Counted from the first letter of the stretch, positions 16,908 through 24,747 are shown. The stretch is 40,427 nucleotides of DNA from JAWLFI01 sp964525165 (GCA_964525165.1 CAZGGG010000026.1:1-40427); one strand, 5' to 3'. Notes: generated from the letters alone by a model not told the origin. Program-made: numbers and translations.

Positions 16908-17651
16908 TTATGCCTTGAGCGCGATTTCTACTTCTGGCAATTGTTCATATAACTGAGGGTAGTCTTCCAGAATGAAATACTGTTCCTGCATGAGGTCTTT
17001 TCGGTAAGGGCTGTTCATGATGCGTTTCATATCGAAGGCATGATGTGCCACTTTAGAGGCATCAACAGATTGCAAGCTTTCTGCAATTGAACTTAAAATA
17101 CCTGCTCCGTAGATTTTCAGGTCGCCTTGCTCACGGATCAGTCCAAATTCCACGGTGTACCAATAGATTCTGGATAGGAGATGGGTTTGTACAGCATCCT
17201 CAGCTACGCGCTGGCCTATTTGTCCCAGTCGTTGCAGAAAATGGGTGAAGGAAACTTCTGTCAATAATGGGATATGTCCGAAGATATCGTGAAACATATC
17301 AGGTTCTTCCAGGTAATCTAGCTCTTCCATGGTTCTGAGCCAGGTGGTCGCCGGAAACTTCTTTTGCGCCAGCAAGTCAAAAAACACATCATCGGCAATG
17401 ATGCCCTTGACGGCGATGATTTCCCAGCCTGTAGAGGCTGCTAAGATCTCATTCAGTCGATTGAAATTGGGGATAGTATTGGCTGAAAAGCCGAGCCGGT
17501 CCAAGCCTTCTAAAAACTGCTGTGAGGCAAGAGTTTTTAATGTTTGCATCTGACGACTATAGAGGATGTTCCATACTTCTAGATCCTCAGCGGTATAGGC
17601 TTGATACAATTGTTGTCCGTTTTTAAGAGTGGGAATCATTCGTTCCATCAT
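16908..17651 (-). CDS. phhA: phenylalanine-4-hydroxylase
   Basis: 247-residue monomeric bacterial phenylalanine hydroxylase: non-haem iron and pterin dependent, converting L-Phe to L-Tyr with O2. Iron ligands are visible: H121 and H126 in MFHDIFGHIPLL, and E168 in YWYTVEFGL. The pterin/substrate region TWLRTMEELDYLEEPD precedes them. The protein lacks the regulatory ACT domain of animal enzymes, as expected in bacteria. The start at 17651 lies only 6 nt after the T-run of an intrinsic terminator (17657-17693); this places phhA under a leader containing a Tyr-codon-rich ORF (17718-17777), so expression probably depends on tyrosyl-tRNA supply. In-frame Met codons at residues 2 and 5 are alternative starts. 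A pterin-4a-carbinolamine dehydratase gene is not nearby. Confidence 0.95.
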   Translation of the reverse strand: MMERMIPTLKNGQQLYQAYTAEDLEVWNILYSRQMQTLKTLASQQFLEGLDRLGFSANTIPNFNRLNEILAASTGWEIIAVKGIIADDVFFDLLAQKKFPATTWLRTMEELDYLEEPDMFHDIFGHIPLLTEVSFTHFLQRLGQIGQRVAEDAVQTHLLSRIYWYTVEFGLIREQGDLKIYGAGILSSIAESLQSVDASKVAHHAFDMKRIMNSPYRKDLMQEQYFILEDYPQLYEQLPEVEIALKA

Positions 17652-17656
17652 TGCAG

Positions 17657-17693
17657 AAAATAAAAAAGCCCGAAATCAAAGGAGATCGGGCTT
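17657..17693 (-). terminator. intrinsic terminator in the phhA leader (attenuator)
   Basis: On the minus strand AAGCCCGA (17693-17686) pairs with TCGGGCTT (17673-17666), with a 12-nt loop and a T-rich tail TTTTATTTT (17665-17657). It sits between the leader ORF and phhA, 6 nt before the phhA ATG. That is where a conditional terminator would be, not an end-of-operon one. Confidence 0.85.
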
Positions 17694-17741
17694 CAGTTAT
17701 ACAATTACAGCAATACGCTACCGATCCAAAGGCTGTCCTTT
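17678..17741 (-). promoter_or_regulatory. candidate antiterminator pairing in the phhA leader
   Basis: Two leader segments, AAAGGA (17741-17736) and GATCGG (17726-17721), together complement the contiguous block CCGATCTCCTTT (17689-17678): 12 pairs with a 9-nt loop-out. The target block includes the upstream arm and loop of the terminator, so the two structures exclude each other. GATCGG overlaps the last two sense codons of the leader ORF and would be hidden by a ribosome reaching its stop. A small AAAGG/CCTTT hairpin (17741-17728) can compete. Confidence 0.6.
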
Positions 17742-17777
17742 AGTCCAGTAATAGTAATATGCTGTTAAGTTCTTCAT
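17718..17777 (-). CDS. tyrosine-rich leader peptide of phhA
   Basis: 19-codon ORF with the product MKNLTAYYYYWTKGQPLDR, then TAG. Four consecutive Tyr codons (TAT TAC TAT TAC, 17759-17748) are followed by one Trp. It lies upstream of the phhA terminator in the sense direction. An in-frame ATG at 17816 would extend it to 32 residues; AAGGAG lies about 18 nt before the 17777 ATG, further than usual, so the start is uncertain. In classical attenuation a ribosome starved of Tyr-tRNA would stall on the Tyr run, leave the downstream segments free to form the antiterminator and let phhA be transcribed. Since PhhA makes tyrosine, the logic is consistent. The peptide probably has no function of its own. 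Confidence 0.75.
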   Translation of the reverse strand: MKNLTAYYYYWTKGQPLDR

Positions 17778-17809
17778 TGATTTAAATATAGAAACTCCTT
17801 TCTTTCGCG

Positions 17810-17846
17810 GCAACATTTTTGTGTTTTTAGTGCTTAAAAATGTCGC
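17810..17846. repeat. 11-bp inverted repeat upstream of the phhA leader
   Basis: On the minus strand GCGACATTTTT (17846-17836) pairs with AAAAATGTTGC (17820-17810), one G-U, 15-nt loop. It lies between the S41 peptidase stop and the leader ORF. It could be a weak terminator of the upstream gene or an operator. A possible promoter lies next to it (TTG at 17811-17813, 20 bp, TATATTTA at 17783-17790), but that would start transcription right at the leader ATG. Confidence 0.5.
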
Positions 17847-17865
17847 GAAGCCGCTTCTGAGCACA

Positions 17866-18867
17866 TTAATTGCCTAAAATTTCTAATGCTTTATCCAATA
17901 TTTCATCACGGCCAGTCCCATCGATTAAATCGATTTTAACATCGGGCGCAATACCCTCTTCGATAGATAGACCTTGATGATCTAGTGTTTGAGAACTCGA
18001 AACCCTCAAACTCCATCCATTGGCTAATTGCGTTTGAGCCGGAAGGCCACCGCCACCCCCTGTTTGATCACCCACAATCGTGACTTGGGGTAGGGCAGAT
18101 AAGGCAGCTACAAAGTCATTACAAGCACTGTAGCATGAACGGTTGGTAAGGACTATTATGGGACCTCCATAAGTGGAGAGCTCTTCATCGGGGCTAATAG
18201 TGAGATCCTTCCAAGCTGTAAAGTCATTGCGACCGGGCCCATTTTTATGTCGTTCTTGGCCGTAGACGAATTCCTCGGAGATGAAGCGTTTTACAAACCT
18301 GTTGATATTACTGATACTTCCTCCTCCATTATCACGGACGTCTATAATGAGTCCTTTATGGTCTTTAAAATCTTCAAGAACTAAACTCATTACACCATCA
18401 GATATGGATTCACTAAAGCTGGAATAGCGAATATAGCCGACCTCTCCAAAGTCGAAGGTGATGAAAGGTGAAGCCAACCTTTGCTGGTCTTGCCAATACG
18501 TTCTTTCGAGCAGATTTAAGTCAAAGTTTGTGGGGAAATCTAAATTCCATTGCCAATTACGCGAGATATCGAAATCTGAAAAGAGATTGACATGCCCATC
18601 CCTAAGGAGAAAAAGCATCTGGGCAAGCGTGTCAAAAAGCGCACGCTCTGTCATATTCGACTGAATCTTGAGCTCATAGTCTGACTTCACTTGATCCCAA
18701 TCGACCTGCTTGAGTTCAAAAAAGCTGTACTCCTGATCGGCAAAGATCCAACATTCTTCAAAAATGCTTTGTGGATCTGTTTTGGGATCGTCCGGCAATA
18801 GAATTTGCTCACAGCCGGCAAGAAAAAGTAGCATCCCCAGCAAAATATAATGATATAATGACTTCAT
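17866..18867 (-). CDS. S41-family (C-terminal processing type) peptidase lipoprotein
   Basis: 333-residue putative serine peptidase. Lipobox LAGC (C19) predicts a lipid anchor. An N-terminal helical domain (about 35-95) is followed by the S41 core: GLIIDVRDNGGGS (172-184) and the Ser-containing strand NRSCYSACNDFVAAL, where S247 is the likely nucleophile. GDQTGGGGG follows (about 266-274). No PDZ domain is present, as in the tricorn-/IRBP-like S41 branch of Bacteroidota. The expected Lys of the classical Ser-Lys dyad is not obvious near the expected place; other S41 members use Ser-His-Ser-Glu. Its start is 1 nt from the stop of the preceding barrel gene, so the two form an operon. Substrate unknown. 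Confidence 0.85.
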   Translation of the reverse strand: MKSLYHYILLGMLLFLAGCEQILLPDDPKTDPQSIFEECWIFADQEYSFFELKQVDWDQVKSDYELKIQSNMTERALFDTLAQMLFLLRDGHVNLFSDFDISRNWQWNLDFPTNFDLNLLERTYWQDQQRLASPFITFDFGEVGYIRYSSFSESISDGVMSLVLEDFKDHKGLIIDVRDNGGGSISNINRFVKRFISEEFVYGQERHKNGPGRNDFTAWKDLTISPDEELSTYGGPIIVLTNRSCYSACNDFVAALSALPQVTIVGDQTGGGGGLPAQTQLANGWSLRVSSSQTLDHQGLSIEEGIAPDVKIDLIDGTGRDEILDKALEILGN

Positions 18868-18868
18868 A

Positions 18869-19645
18869 TTATCGAGTTTTCATCCAATAATGGAAGGTGA
18901 GGGCATGTTGTGCTATGGCAAGATCATGGATGCTTTCTCTTTGTTGAAAAGCATAAAAATCCCAGGTGTATTGTACACTCCAACGATTTTGAGGGACCCA
19001 TTTGAATGGAATGATCAACTCTGTTGATAATTGGATTCTTTGATAGTACCACGGGAAGGACCATTGAGTGGCTCTGTCTACAACGGCATATTCAGGAATT
19101 CTGAATACATAACTGACCAAAGGAATGCGCAGGTGGATATCCAGGATAAAATCTCGATTCCATAATTCAAAATCATGATACCAGGCAGCATTGAATTCTA
19201 GGGAGCTAAAGTCGTCAATGTTCAAACGGCTGTTTCCTAATTCAGGAAATAAACGATAATTGAAGTCCTGGCTTAAGGCATAGCCTAATCTCCAGTGCTC
19301 GTCTGGTAAGTCAAACAGATTCCTAAAAGCAAAGTGCCCTCTTAATGTAACATAGGGGGATGATTCACCTATAGAGCTTCTATTGGTGTACGCTCCTTGA
19401 GCAGAAAAAAGAAATTGACGCTCCCAGCCATCACCTAAATCTTGAGCTCGACCATAAATACCTCCTCCGAAGCCATTGTAGATCAAATTCGTCATCCGTT
19501 GATCATAATTGGTTTGGTGGATGCCGCCAACACCAGTCACGAAATAACTTTCTTTTTGAGGAACACTATCCTTTTGGGAATACCCTGTCATTGAAAGAAA
19601 GCTTGCCGTCAACAAGAAGAAACCAAAGAGTGCAGAATTGCTCAT
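18869..19645 (-). CDS. predicted outer-membrane beta-barrel protein
   Basis: 258 residues with a signal peptide ending near GYSQ (about residue 24). The mature part is made of alternating amphipathic strands rich in Tyr, Trp and Phe (SYFVTGVGGIHQ, WRLGYALSQDFNYRLF, RWSVQYTWDFYAFQQ), ending HALTFHYWMKTR, typical of a small outer-membrane barrel with about 10-12 strands. No sequence family beyond this is recognised. It is first in an operon with the S41 peptidase lipoprotein, 1 nt apart, so the two probably act together in the envelope. Confidence 0.65.
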   Translation of the reverse strand: MSNSALFGFFLLTASFLSMTGYSQKDSVPQKESYFVTGVGGIHQTNYDQRMTNLIYNGFGGGIYGRAQDLGDGWERQFLFSAQGAYTNRSSIGESSPYVTLRGHFAFRNLFDLPDEHWRLGYALSQDFNYRLFPELGNSRLNIDDFSSLEFNAAWYHDFELWNRDFILDIHLRIPLVSYVFRIPEYAVVDRATQWSFPWYYQRIQLSTELIIPFKWVPQNRWSVQYTWDFYAFQQRESIHDLAIAQHALTFHYWMKTR

Positions 19646-19659
19646 GAATGTGATTTTTG

Positions 19660-19695
19660 AACAAAAAAAATAAAATAGCAGCTTTTGGGGCTATA
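19660..19695 (-). terminator. weak terminator-like hairpin after kdsD
   Basis: On the minus strand ATAGC/GCTAT encloses a short loop and is followed by a T-rich run. The stem is short, so the call is tentative. It lies in the 155-bp gap between kdsD and the barrel gene. Confidence 0.3.
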
Positions 19696-19800
19696 ATTTC
19701 TACGAATCCATTTAACTCACCGCTCAAATGATGGCGTCTAAACAAGAAAATGGATGAGCATCTGTTGCTTATGATGGAACGCTTTGTAGAGGAAAAACAG

Positions 19801-20805
19801 TTAAACAATCCCTTCTCTGATGAGGTCATGCAAATGAATAAATCCAATATAATCATCCCCATCAAAAACGATTAATTGGTGAATATTATGCGTGCGCATA
19901 GTGTTTAAAGCCTCCACCGCATAGGCTTGTGCCTGAATGCTTTTGGGTTGGCGGGTCATGATATCAGCTGCAATAATTTGACGCACGTCTTCATGCTTTT
20001 CCAGCATCCTTCGCACGTCGCCGTCTGTGACGATGCCTACGATATCGTCACCATCTTGTACAGCTGTGGCTCCTAAGCGTTTGGATGAGATTTCCAAAAT
20101 GGTGGTTCTTAGATCATCCCGTGCTTCCACCAATGGTCGCTCATTATATTGGGATAAGTCTTTGACGCGTAAATACATTTGTTTGCCTAAGGAGCCTCCC
20201 GGATGGAATTGGGCAAAATCTTTGGATGTAAATCCTTTCAGCGCGAGTAGACTGGTGGCTAGTGCATCACCCATGGCCATTTGAGCGGTCGTGCTGGCAG
20301 TAGGTGCCAGATTATTGGGATCGGCTTCTTTTTCTACCGGGATATAGAGAAAGTAGTCACTTTGAGTGGCCAGTGCAGATTGAGCATTACTGCTCATACC
20401 GATGAGGGTATTACCAAAGTTGCGGATAAGGGGCAACAACACTTTGATCTCTTCTGTTTCTCCACTTTTAGAAATACAAAGGACAATGTCTTCCGGTCGC
20501 AACATTCCCAAATCTCCGTGAATGGCGTCCGCTGCATGCATATAGAGTGCAGGGGTTCCGGTCGAATTCATCGTGGAGACAATCTTCTGTGCAATGATGG
20601 CACTTTTTCCAATACCACTGATGATCAACCTTCCGGTAGAATTGGCAATTCGGCGAACAAGTGCTGCAAAATCATTGTTGATTTGCGTCTGTAGTGCGGC
20701 GACAGTTTGTCGTTCAATTTCGAGGGTGTCCCTGGCAATTTGTAGGAGTTCTGAGTCGTTCAAATCCTGCTTTTTTGTGCAATGTTCAGGCCTTTTAAAG
20801 GCCAT
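19801..20805 (-). CDS. kdsD: arabinose-5-phosphate isomerase (KpsF/GutQ family)
   Basis: 334-residue cytoplasmic isomerase converting D-ribulose-5-P to D-arabinose-5-P, the first committed step towards Kdo for lipopolysaccharide. An N-terminal SIS domain (about 40-175) shows SGIGKS (63-68), HGDLGML (96-102) and ISKSGETEEI (111-120); the linker FHPGGSLGKQMYLRVKDL is diagnostic of the KdsD family. Two CBS domains follow (about 205-330; TDGDVRRML). Length and order match KdsD. It is divergent from recQ with about 85-130 bp between starts. The 29464 lpxH and this gene are both lipid A/Kdo pathway genes, though not clustered. Confidence 0.93.
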   Translation of the reverse strand: MAFKRPEHCTKKQDLNDSELLQIARDTLEIERQTVAALQTQINNDFAALVRRIANSTGRLIISGIGKSAIIAQKIVSTMNSTGTPALYMHAADAIHGDLGMLRPEDIVLCISKSGETEEIKVLLPLIRNFGNTLIGMSSNAQSALATQSDYFLYIPVEKEADPNNLAPTASTTAQMAMGDALATSLLALKGFTSKDFAQFHPGGSLGKQMYLRVKDLSQYNERPLVEARDDLRTTILEISSKRLGATAVQDGDDIVGIVTDGDVRRMLEKHEDVRQIIAADIMTRQPKSIQAQAYAVEALNTMRTHNIHQLIVFDGDDYIGFIHLHDLIREGIV

Positions 20806-20890
20806 TATTTTTTTGTAAATTTATAATAAACGTGCACTTCTGCCGAAGCTCTTATTCGAGATTTTACACTAACAGTCAAAAATGTAAGCA

Positions 20891-23146
20891 TTGGTAGGGT
20901 TCTCGCCCTATATCAGTACAGCAAAAAAAGAAACGATCGTGGAAATAGCGGAATCAAGACGAGAGGAATTGAAATCAGCTTTACAAGAGCATTTTGGCTT
21001 TGACCAATTCAAAGGTAAGCAAGAGTCCATCATTCATTCCGTTTTGGAGGGTCAGGATACTTTTGTCATCATGCCTACCGGAGGAGGTAAAAGTTTGTGC
21101 TATCAGCTGCCTGCTTTGATGCTGGAGGGGACCGCTCTTGTCATTTCTCCCCTGATCGCCCTGATGAAGAATCAGGTTGATGCCATTCGTGGGTATAGCG
21201 AATCGGATTCTGTCGCTCATTTTCTGAATAGTTCGCTCTCTAAGGGACAAGCCAAGAGGGTAAAGGAAGATATCCGATCCGGAGCGACCAAACTCTTATA
21301 TGTAGCGCCTGAAACTTTAACTAAAGAGGAAAATATTGAATTCTTCCGCTCGGTGAAAGTTTCATTCGTGGCGGTAGACGAGGCACATTGTATCTCAGAG
21401 TGGGGACATGATTTTCGTCCCGAGTATCGCAAGATTAAGGATATGGTGCAAGCCTTTGACCAGGAGGTGCCTTTAGTGGCACTTACGGCAACGGCGACTC
21501 CTAAGGTCCGTTCAGACATCCAAAAGAATCTGGACATGCAGGAGGTCAATACCTTCATTTCTTCCTTTAATCGCGAAAATCTGTACTACGAAATTCGGCC
21601 GAAAGTCAATAAAGAAGAGGCCATCAAGGAAATTGTCCAGCTAGCACATCAAATGAAAGGAAAGTCGGGCATCATTTATGTCCAGAGCCGCAAGATGACA
21701 GAGGAGTTGGCCAAGGCACTGAAGGTGAATGGCGTGAATGCAGCCCCTTATCATGCCGGGCTGGAATCTAAAATGCGCTCCAAGATCCAGGATGATTTTC
21801 TGATGGAAGAGATAGATGTGATTTGTGCTACGATTGCTTTCGGAATGGGTATCGATAAGCCGGATGTCCGATTTGTGATCCACTATGATATGCCCAAGAG
21901 TATTGAAAACTATTATCAGGAAACCGGTCGCGCCGGCCGTGATGGATTGGAGGGTCGCTGTGTGGCCTTTTACGCACAAAAGGATATTGTCAAACTCGAA
22001 AAGTTCCTTCGTGATAAACCGGTGGCAGAGCGTGAATTAGGTACCCAACTCCTGGATGATGTGATTGCTTACGCAGAAACAGCCGGCTGTCGACGGAAGT
22101 ACCTACTGCATTATTTCGGAGAGCAATTTGAAAAAGAGGATTGTGGTGAGATGTGCGACAACTGCCGTCATCCTAAAGAACAACAAGAGGTAACCGACGC
22201 CTTGAATTTAGCTTTAGAGGCTATTGATCAGTTGGAGGAGAATTATACCATCAAGCTGATCTCCGACTTTTTGAGAGGAAAAAATAACCAACAGCTCAAG
22301 GCATACGATCTCCACAAGAAATCTCTGTTTGGTAAAGGCAAAGAGCAAGACGAGACCTTTTGGTTTTCTGTTATCCGCCAGGCCATCCTACATGGCTTCT
22401 TGCACAAGGAAATCGAGCAATATGGTAAATTGAGCATTACGGAGCAGGGCCGCCGGCAAATGAGTAAGCCCGAGGCTTTTACGATTCCGATCAATCATGA
22501 TTTTGATGAAATGATGCAGGAGGCTGAGCAGCATCAAACTCCTACCGTGGCTTTGGATCAGACCTTACTCAATATGTTGCGTGATTTGCGGAAGCGTGTC
22601 GCCCAACAAAAGCAAAAACCGCCTTTTGTCATCTTTCAGGATCCCTCCCTGGAAGATATGGCCACTCAGTATCCGATTTCTATGGAGGATATGGAGCGAA
22701 TCACCGGAGTCAGCAAGGGAAAAGCGCTGAAGTTCGCTCGACCCTTTATCGACCTGATCGAGGAATATGTGGAAGAAAATGAGATTGAAAGACCTACGGA
22801 AATCGTAGTCAAACAAATTGCCAACAAATCCCGCATCAAAGTTGAGATCATCAAGGGCACCGATCGGAAAATACCTTTGGAGGATATCGCTTCTACTAAT
22901 GATTTGTCCTATGAGGAACTCTTAGATGAATTGGATATGATAGTCACTTCCGGTACAAAAGTGAATATTGATTATTATATCGACGACAATATAGACGAGT
23001 TCGTCTATGAGGATATTCATGATTATTTTATGGAAGCGGAGTCAGACTCTATTGATGTGGCTTTTGAGGAATTGAAAGAAGACGATATCACCAGAGAAGA
23101 AATACAGCTCGTGCGCCTAAAATTCTTGTCTGATCTGGCGAATTAA
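20891..23146 (+). CDS. recQ: ATP-dependent DNA helicase RecQ
   Basis: Superfamily 2 3'-5' DNA helicase for recombination and repair. Numbered from the TTG at 20891: Q-motif FGFDQFKGKQ (35-44), Walker A TGGGKS (63-68), DEAH (163-166) with the aromatic-rich loop ISEWGHDFRPEY, motif VI QETGRAGRDG, Zn-binding cysteines (CRRKYLLHYF...DCGEMCDNC), winged helix, then an HRDC domain (about 555-630). A long acidic C-terminal extension follows, as in other Bacteroidota RecQ. There is no ATG upstream of the helicase core: the start is TTG 20891 or GTG 20939, the latter giving an N-terminus closer to the family. It is followed by aroQ after 21 bp. Confidence 0.93.
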   Translation: MVGFSPYISTAKKETIVEIAESRREELKSALQEHFGFDQFKGKQESIIHSVLEGQDTFVIMPTGGGKSLCYQLPALMLEGTALVISPLIALMKNQVDAIRGYSESDSVAHFLNSSLSKGQAKRVKEDIRSGATKLLYVAPETLTKEENIEFFRSVKVSFVAVDEAHCISEWGHDFRPEYRKIKDMVQAFDQEVPLVALTATATPKVRSDIQKNLDMQEVNTFISSFNRENLYYEIRPKVNKEEAIKEIVQLAHQMKGKSGIIYVQSRKMTEELAKALKVNGVNAAPYHAGLESKMRSKIQDDFLMEEIDVICATIAFGMGIDKPDVRFVIHYDMPKSIENYYQETGRAGRDGLEGRCVAFYAQKDIVKLEKFLRDKPVAERELGTQLLDDVIAYAETAGCRRKYLLHYFGEQFEKEDCGEMCDNCRHPKEQQEVTDALNLALEAIDQLEENYTIKLISDFLRGKNNQQLKAYDLHKKSLFGKGKEQDETFWFSVIRQAILHGFLHKEIEQYGKLSITEQGRRQMSKPEAFTIPINHDFDEMMQEAEQHQTPTVALDQTLLNMLRDLRKRVAQQKQKPPFVIFQDPSLEDMATQYPISMEDMERITGVSKGKALKFARPFIDLIEEYVEENEIERPTEIVVKQIANKSRIKVEIIKGTDRKIPLEDIASTNDLSYEELLDELDMIVTSGTKVNIDYYIDDNIDEFVYEDIHDYFMEAESDSIDVAFEELKEDDITREEIQLVRLKFLSDLAN

Positions 23147-23167
23147 AGCCTTCTGAACCATTTGCTT

Positions 23168-23593
23168 ATGTCTGCTACCATTGGTATATTGAATGGCCCT
23201 AATCTGAATCTGCTCGGCACCAGAGAGCCCCATATTTATGGAAGTGCAAGTTTACAGGATTTACTAGATGAACTCAAGCTCCATTTTAAAGAACTACGTT
23301 TGTTGCATGTGCAATCCAATCATGAAGGTGTCCTGATTGACACCTTGCAGGAGTGGGACAAAGAGGTAGAGGGTATTGTGTTCAATCCGGCCGCATACAC
23401 GCATACATCCATCGCTATGGCAGATACCATCGCCGCGATCTCCAGTCCGGTCGTAGAAGTGCATTTGTCTAATGTAGAAGAAAGAGAACCCTTTCGGAAA
23501 ATTTCATATTTACGACCCTACTGTGCACATACCATTTATGGGAAAGGATTCAAAGGATACCACGAAGCGATTCAGTGGCTAATCGAAAGATAA
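23168..23593 (+). CDS. aroQ: 3-dehydroquinate dehydratase, type II
   Basis: 141-residue type II dehydroquinase of the shikimate pathway, which forms the dodecameric flavodoxin-like enzyme. Signature ILNGPNLNLLGTREPHIYG has the catalytic Arg19 and Tyr24; SNHEG and VFNPAAYTHTSIA bind substrate, and EVHLSNVEEREPFR carries the active-site His and Arg. ATG 23168 (MSATIGILNG) is chosen over a TTG two codons upstream. It probably shares a transcript with recQ. Its 3' end overlaps the end of the convergent gene at 23579 by 15 bp. Confidence 0.95.
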   Translation: MSATIGILNGPNLNLLGTREPHIYGSASLQDLLDELKLHFKELRLLHVQSNHEGVLIDTLQEWDKEVEGIVFNPAAYTHTSIAMADTIAAISSPVVEVHLSNVEEREPFRKISYLRPYCAHTIYGKGFKGYHEAIQWLIER

Positions 23594-24109
23594 GTCCAGA
23601 ATGCGTAAGCGCCATTTATCACCTATTCTTTTGTAGGAAGATCGGATGATCCAATCCGTGAGAAAACCGGCTATGATGACACCTGGCGCCACATATAAGG
23701 CTAAAGTGTTATAGGGCATACCGGTTAAAGGGTCGGCGAGAGAAAATAATAATATCCCCGCGCCCAGGGTGATGGACTGATTTCGAATCAGCCTGCCCCA
23801 GCGGTACTGACTTTGAGTTTGAAAGCCAATAACTTTATCAATAGGAATGAGACCCTGAGGCATGGCAATGATCCCTTCTTTGATGTCCAGACGTTCAATC
23901 GCCCCGGTATACCATTCGCCGGTGACTAAAAGTAAGCGTACTTCGTCTCCCACTACAAAACGTTTAGTTTTGGGGCTATTAACCTTTTCAAGTCTGAGAA
24001 TAAGGTCCTTTTGGTCTTTCGCTTTTTGATCGATGCTCTTTTGCGCCATAAGGGCGGAACTACCAAGAAAGAAGGAAAGGAAAAAGAAGGCGTAAAGTTT
24101 GAGTTTCAT
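23579..24109 (-). CDS. exported or membrane protein of unknown function, downstream of rnpA
   Basis: 176 residues. A signal peptide or N-terminal anchor ends near ALMAQ (about residue 23). A short soluble part contains FVVGDEVRLLLVTGEWYTGAIERLD, which resembles a small SH3/Sm-like barrel, and then a hydrophobic hairpin (about 110-155). The same arrangement is seen in many uncharacterised Bacteroidota proteins; no function can be given. The start overlaps the rnpA stop by 4 bp (ATGA type), so it is translated with rnpA, in the place where other bacteria have yidD/yidC. The 3' end overlaps aroQ by 15 bp. Confidence 0.65.
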   Translation of the reverse strand: MKLKLYAFFFLSFFLGSSALMAQKSIDQKAKDQKDLILRLEKVNSPKTKRFVVGDEVRLLLVTGEWYTGAIERLDIKEGIIAMPQGLIPIDKVIGFQTQSQYRWGRLIRNQSITLGAGILLFSLADPLTGMPYNTLALYVAPGVIIAGFLTDWIIRSSYKRIGDKWRLRILDLSFD

Positions 24110-24480
24110 ACTAAGGAGTCTATAACTTGAAGATACGCTTTCTCCATCTTTTGATAGGGCTCAGCTTGCTTGCCGACGAATATAATCATCAGATCCATAT
24201 GCTGATCATCGGCTAATTGATGGTAAATTATTTGCTTGTTGAGTCGAAAAAGCTCTCGTAATTGTCTTTTAATGCGGATGCGGTCGACTGCTTTTTTAAA
24301 GTTTCTCTTAGAAACAGAGACCCCTGCTCTGACCGCCGGTCGTTCCTCTGATGCGGGAAATATTCGGAAAACAAACTTGATGGGATATTGAAATTGAGAG
24401 CTGCCGCTTTCAAAAAGATGTTGAATGGCTTTTCTGCTCTTTAGCCGTTCGGCTTTCGAATAAGAAGCGGATGAGTTCAT
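24106..24480 (-). CDS. rnpA: ribonuclease P protein component
   Basis: 124-residue basic protein that assists RNase P RNA in cutting tRNA 5' leaders. The start SYSKAERLKSRKAIQHLFESG and the RNR-type motif, here KKAVDRIRIKRQLRELFR, are diagnostic. Length is normal. It follows rpmH as in most bacteria, but an intrinsic terminator (24486-24527) lies between them, ending 5 nt before the rnpA ATG, which should lower rnpA relative to rpmH. Confidence 0.93.
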   Translation of the reverse strand: MNSSASYSKAERLKSRKAIQHLFESGSSQFQYPIKFVFRIFPASEERPAVRAGVSVSKRNFKKAVDRIRIKRQLRELFRLNKQIIYHQLADDQHMDLMIIFVGKQAEPYQKMEKAYLQVIDSLV

Positions 24481-24485
24481 GGGCT

Positions 24486-24527
24486 AAAAATAAAAAAGCA
24501 AGAATGCTTCATTCAAAACATTCTTGC
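24486..24527 (-). terminator. intercistronic terminator between rpmH and rnpA
   Basis: On the minus strand GCAAGAATG (24527-24519) pairs with CATTCTTGC (24506-24498), followed by TTTTTTATTTTT. It ends just before the rnpA start, so it probably attenuates, not ends, the transcript. Confidence 0.75.
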
Positions 24528-24528
24528 C

Positions 24529-24552
24529 TTTCGTACGAAACGATATATATCG
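24529..24552. repeat. two adjacent 12-bp palindromes after rpmH
   Basis: TTTCGTACGAAA (24529-24540) is directly followed by CGATATATATCG (24541-24552), both perfect, between the rpmH stop and the terminator. Possible protein or RNase site; meaning unknown. Confidence 0.6.
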
Positions 24553-24556
24553 CTGA

Positions 24557-24712
24557 TTATTTCAGACGTCTCTCGTCGGAAACAGTCAATTTCTTTCTTC
24601 CTTTCTTTCTTCTTCTAGCCAATACACGACGTCCATCTTTGGACTTCATTCTTTCTCTGAATCCGTGCTTGTTCTTTCTCTTTCTTCTAGAAGGTTGAAA
24701 TGTCCTTTTCAT
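24557..24712 (-). CDS. rpmH: 50S ribosomal protein L34
   Basis: 51-residue, very basic protein beginning MKRTFQPSRRKRKNKHGF and containing RMKSKDGRRVLARRRKKG, the universal L34 signature (usual length 44-52). It ends KLTVSDERRLK. The ATG at 24712 lies 36 nt after a good -7 element (24748-24755). It precedes rnpA on the same strand, the conserved bacterial order; dnaA and oriC, often near in other phyla, are not seen here. Confidence 0.96.
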   Translation of the reverse strand: MKRTFQPSRRKRKNKHGFRERMKSKDGRRVLARRRKKGRKKLTVSDERRLK

Positions 24713-24747
24713 CTTTCTGTATTTTCTACTCCTCTACAATAGGGCTG

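Noticed and set aside
19566..19865. minus-strand open frame spanning the kdsD/barrel gap
   Set aside because: It overlaps the end of kdsD and the start of the barrel gene in another frame and has no recognisable protein features.
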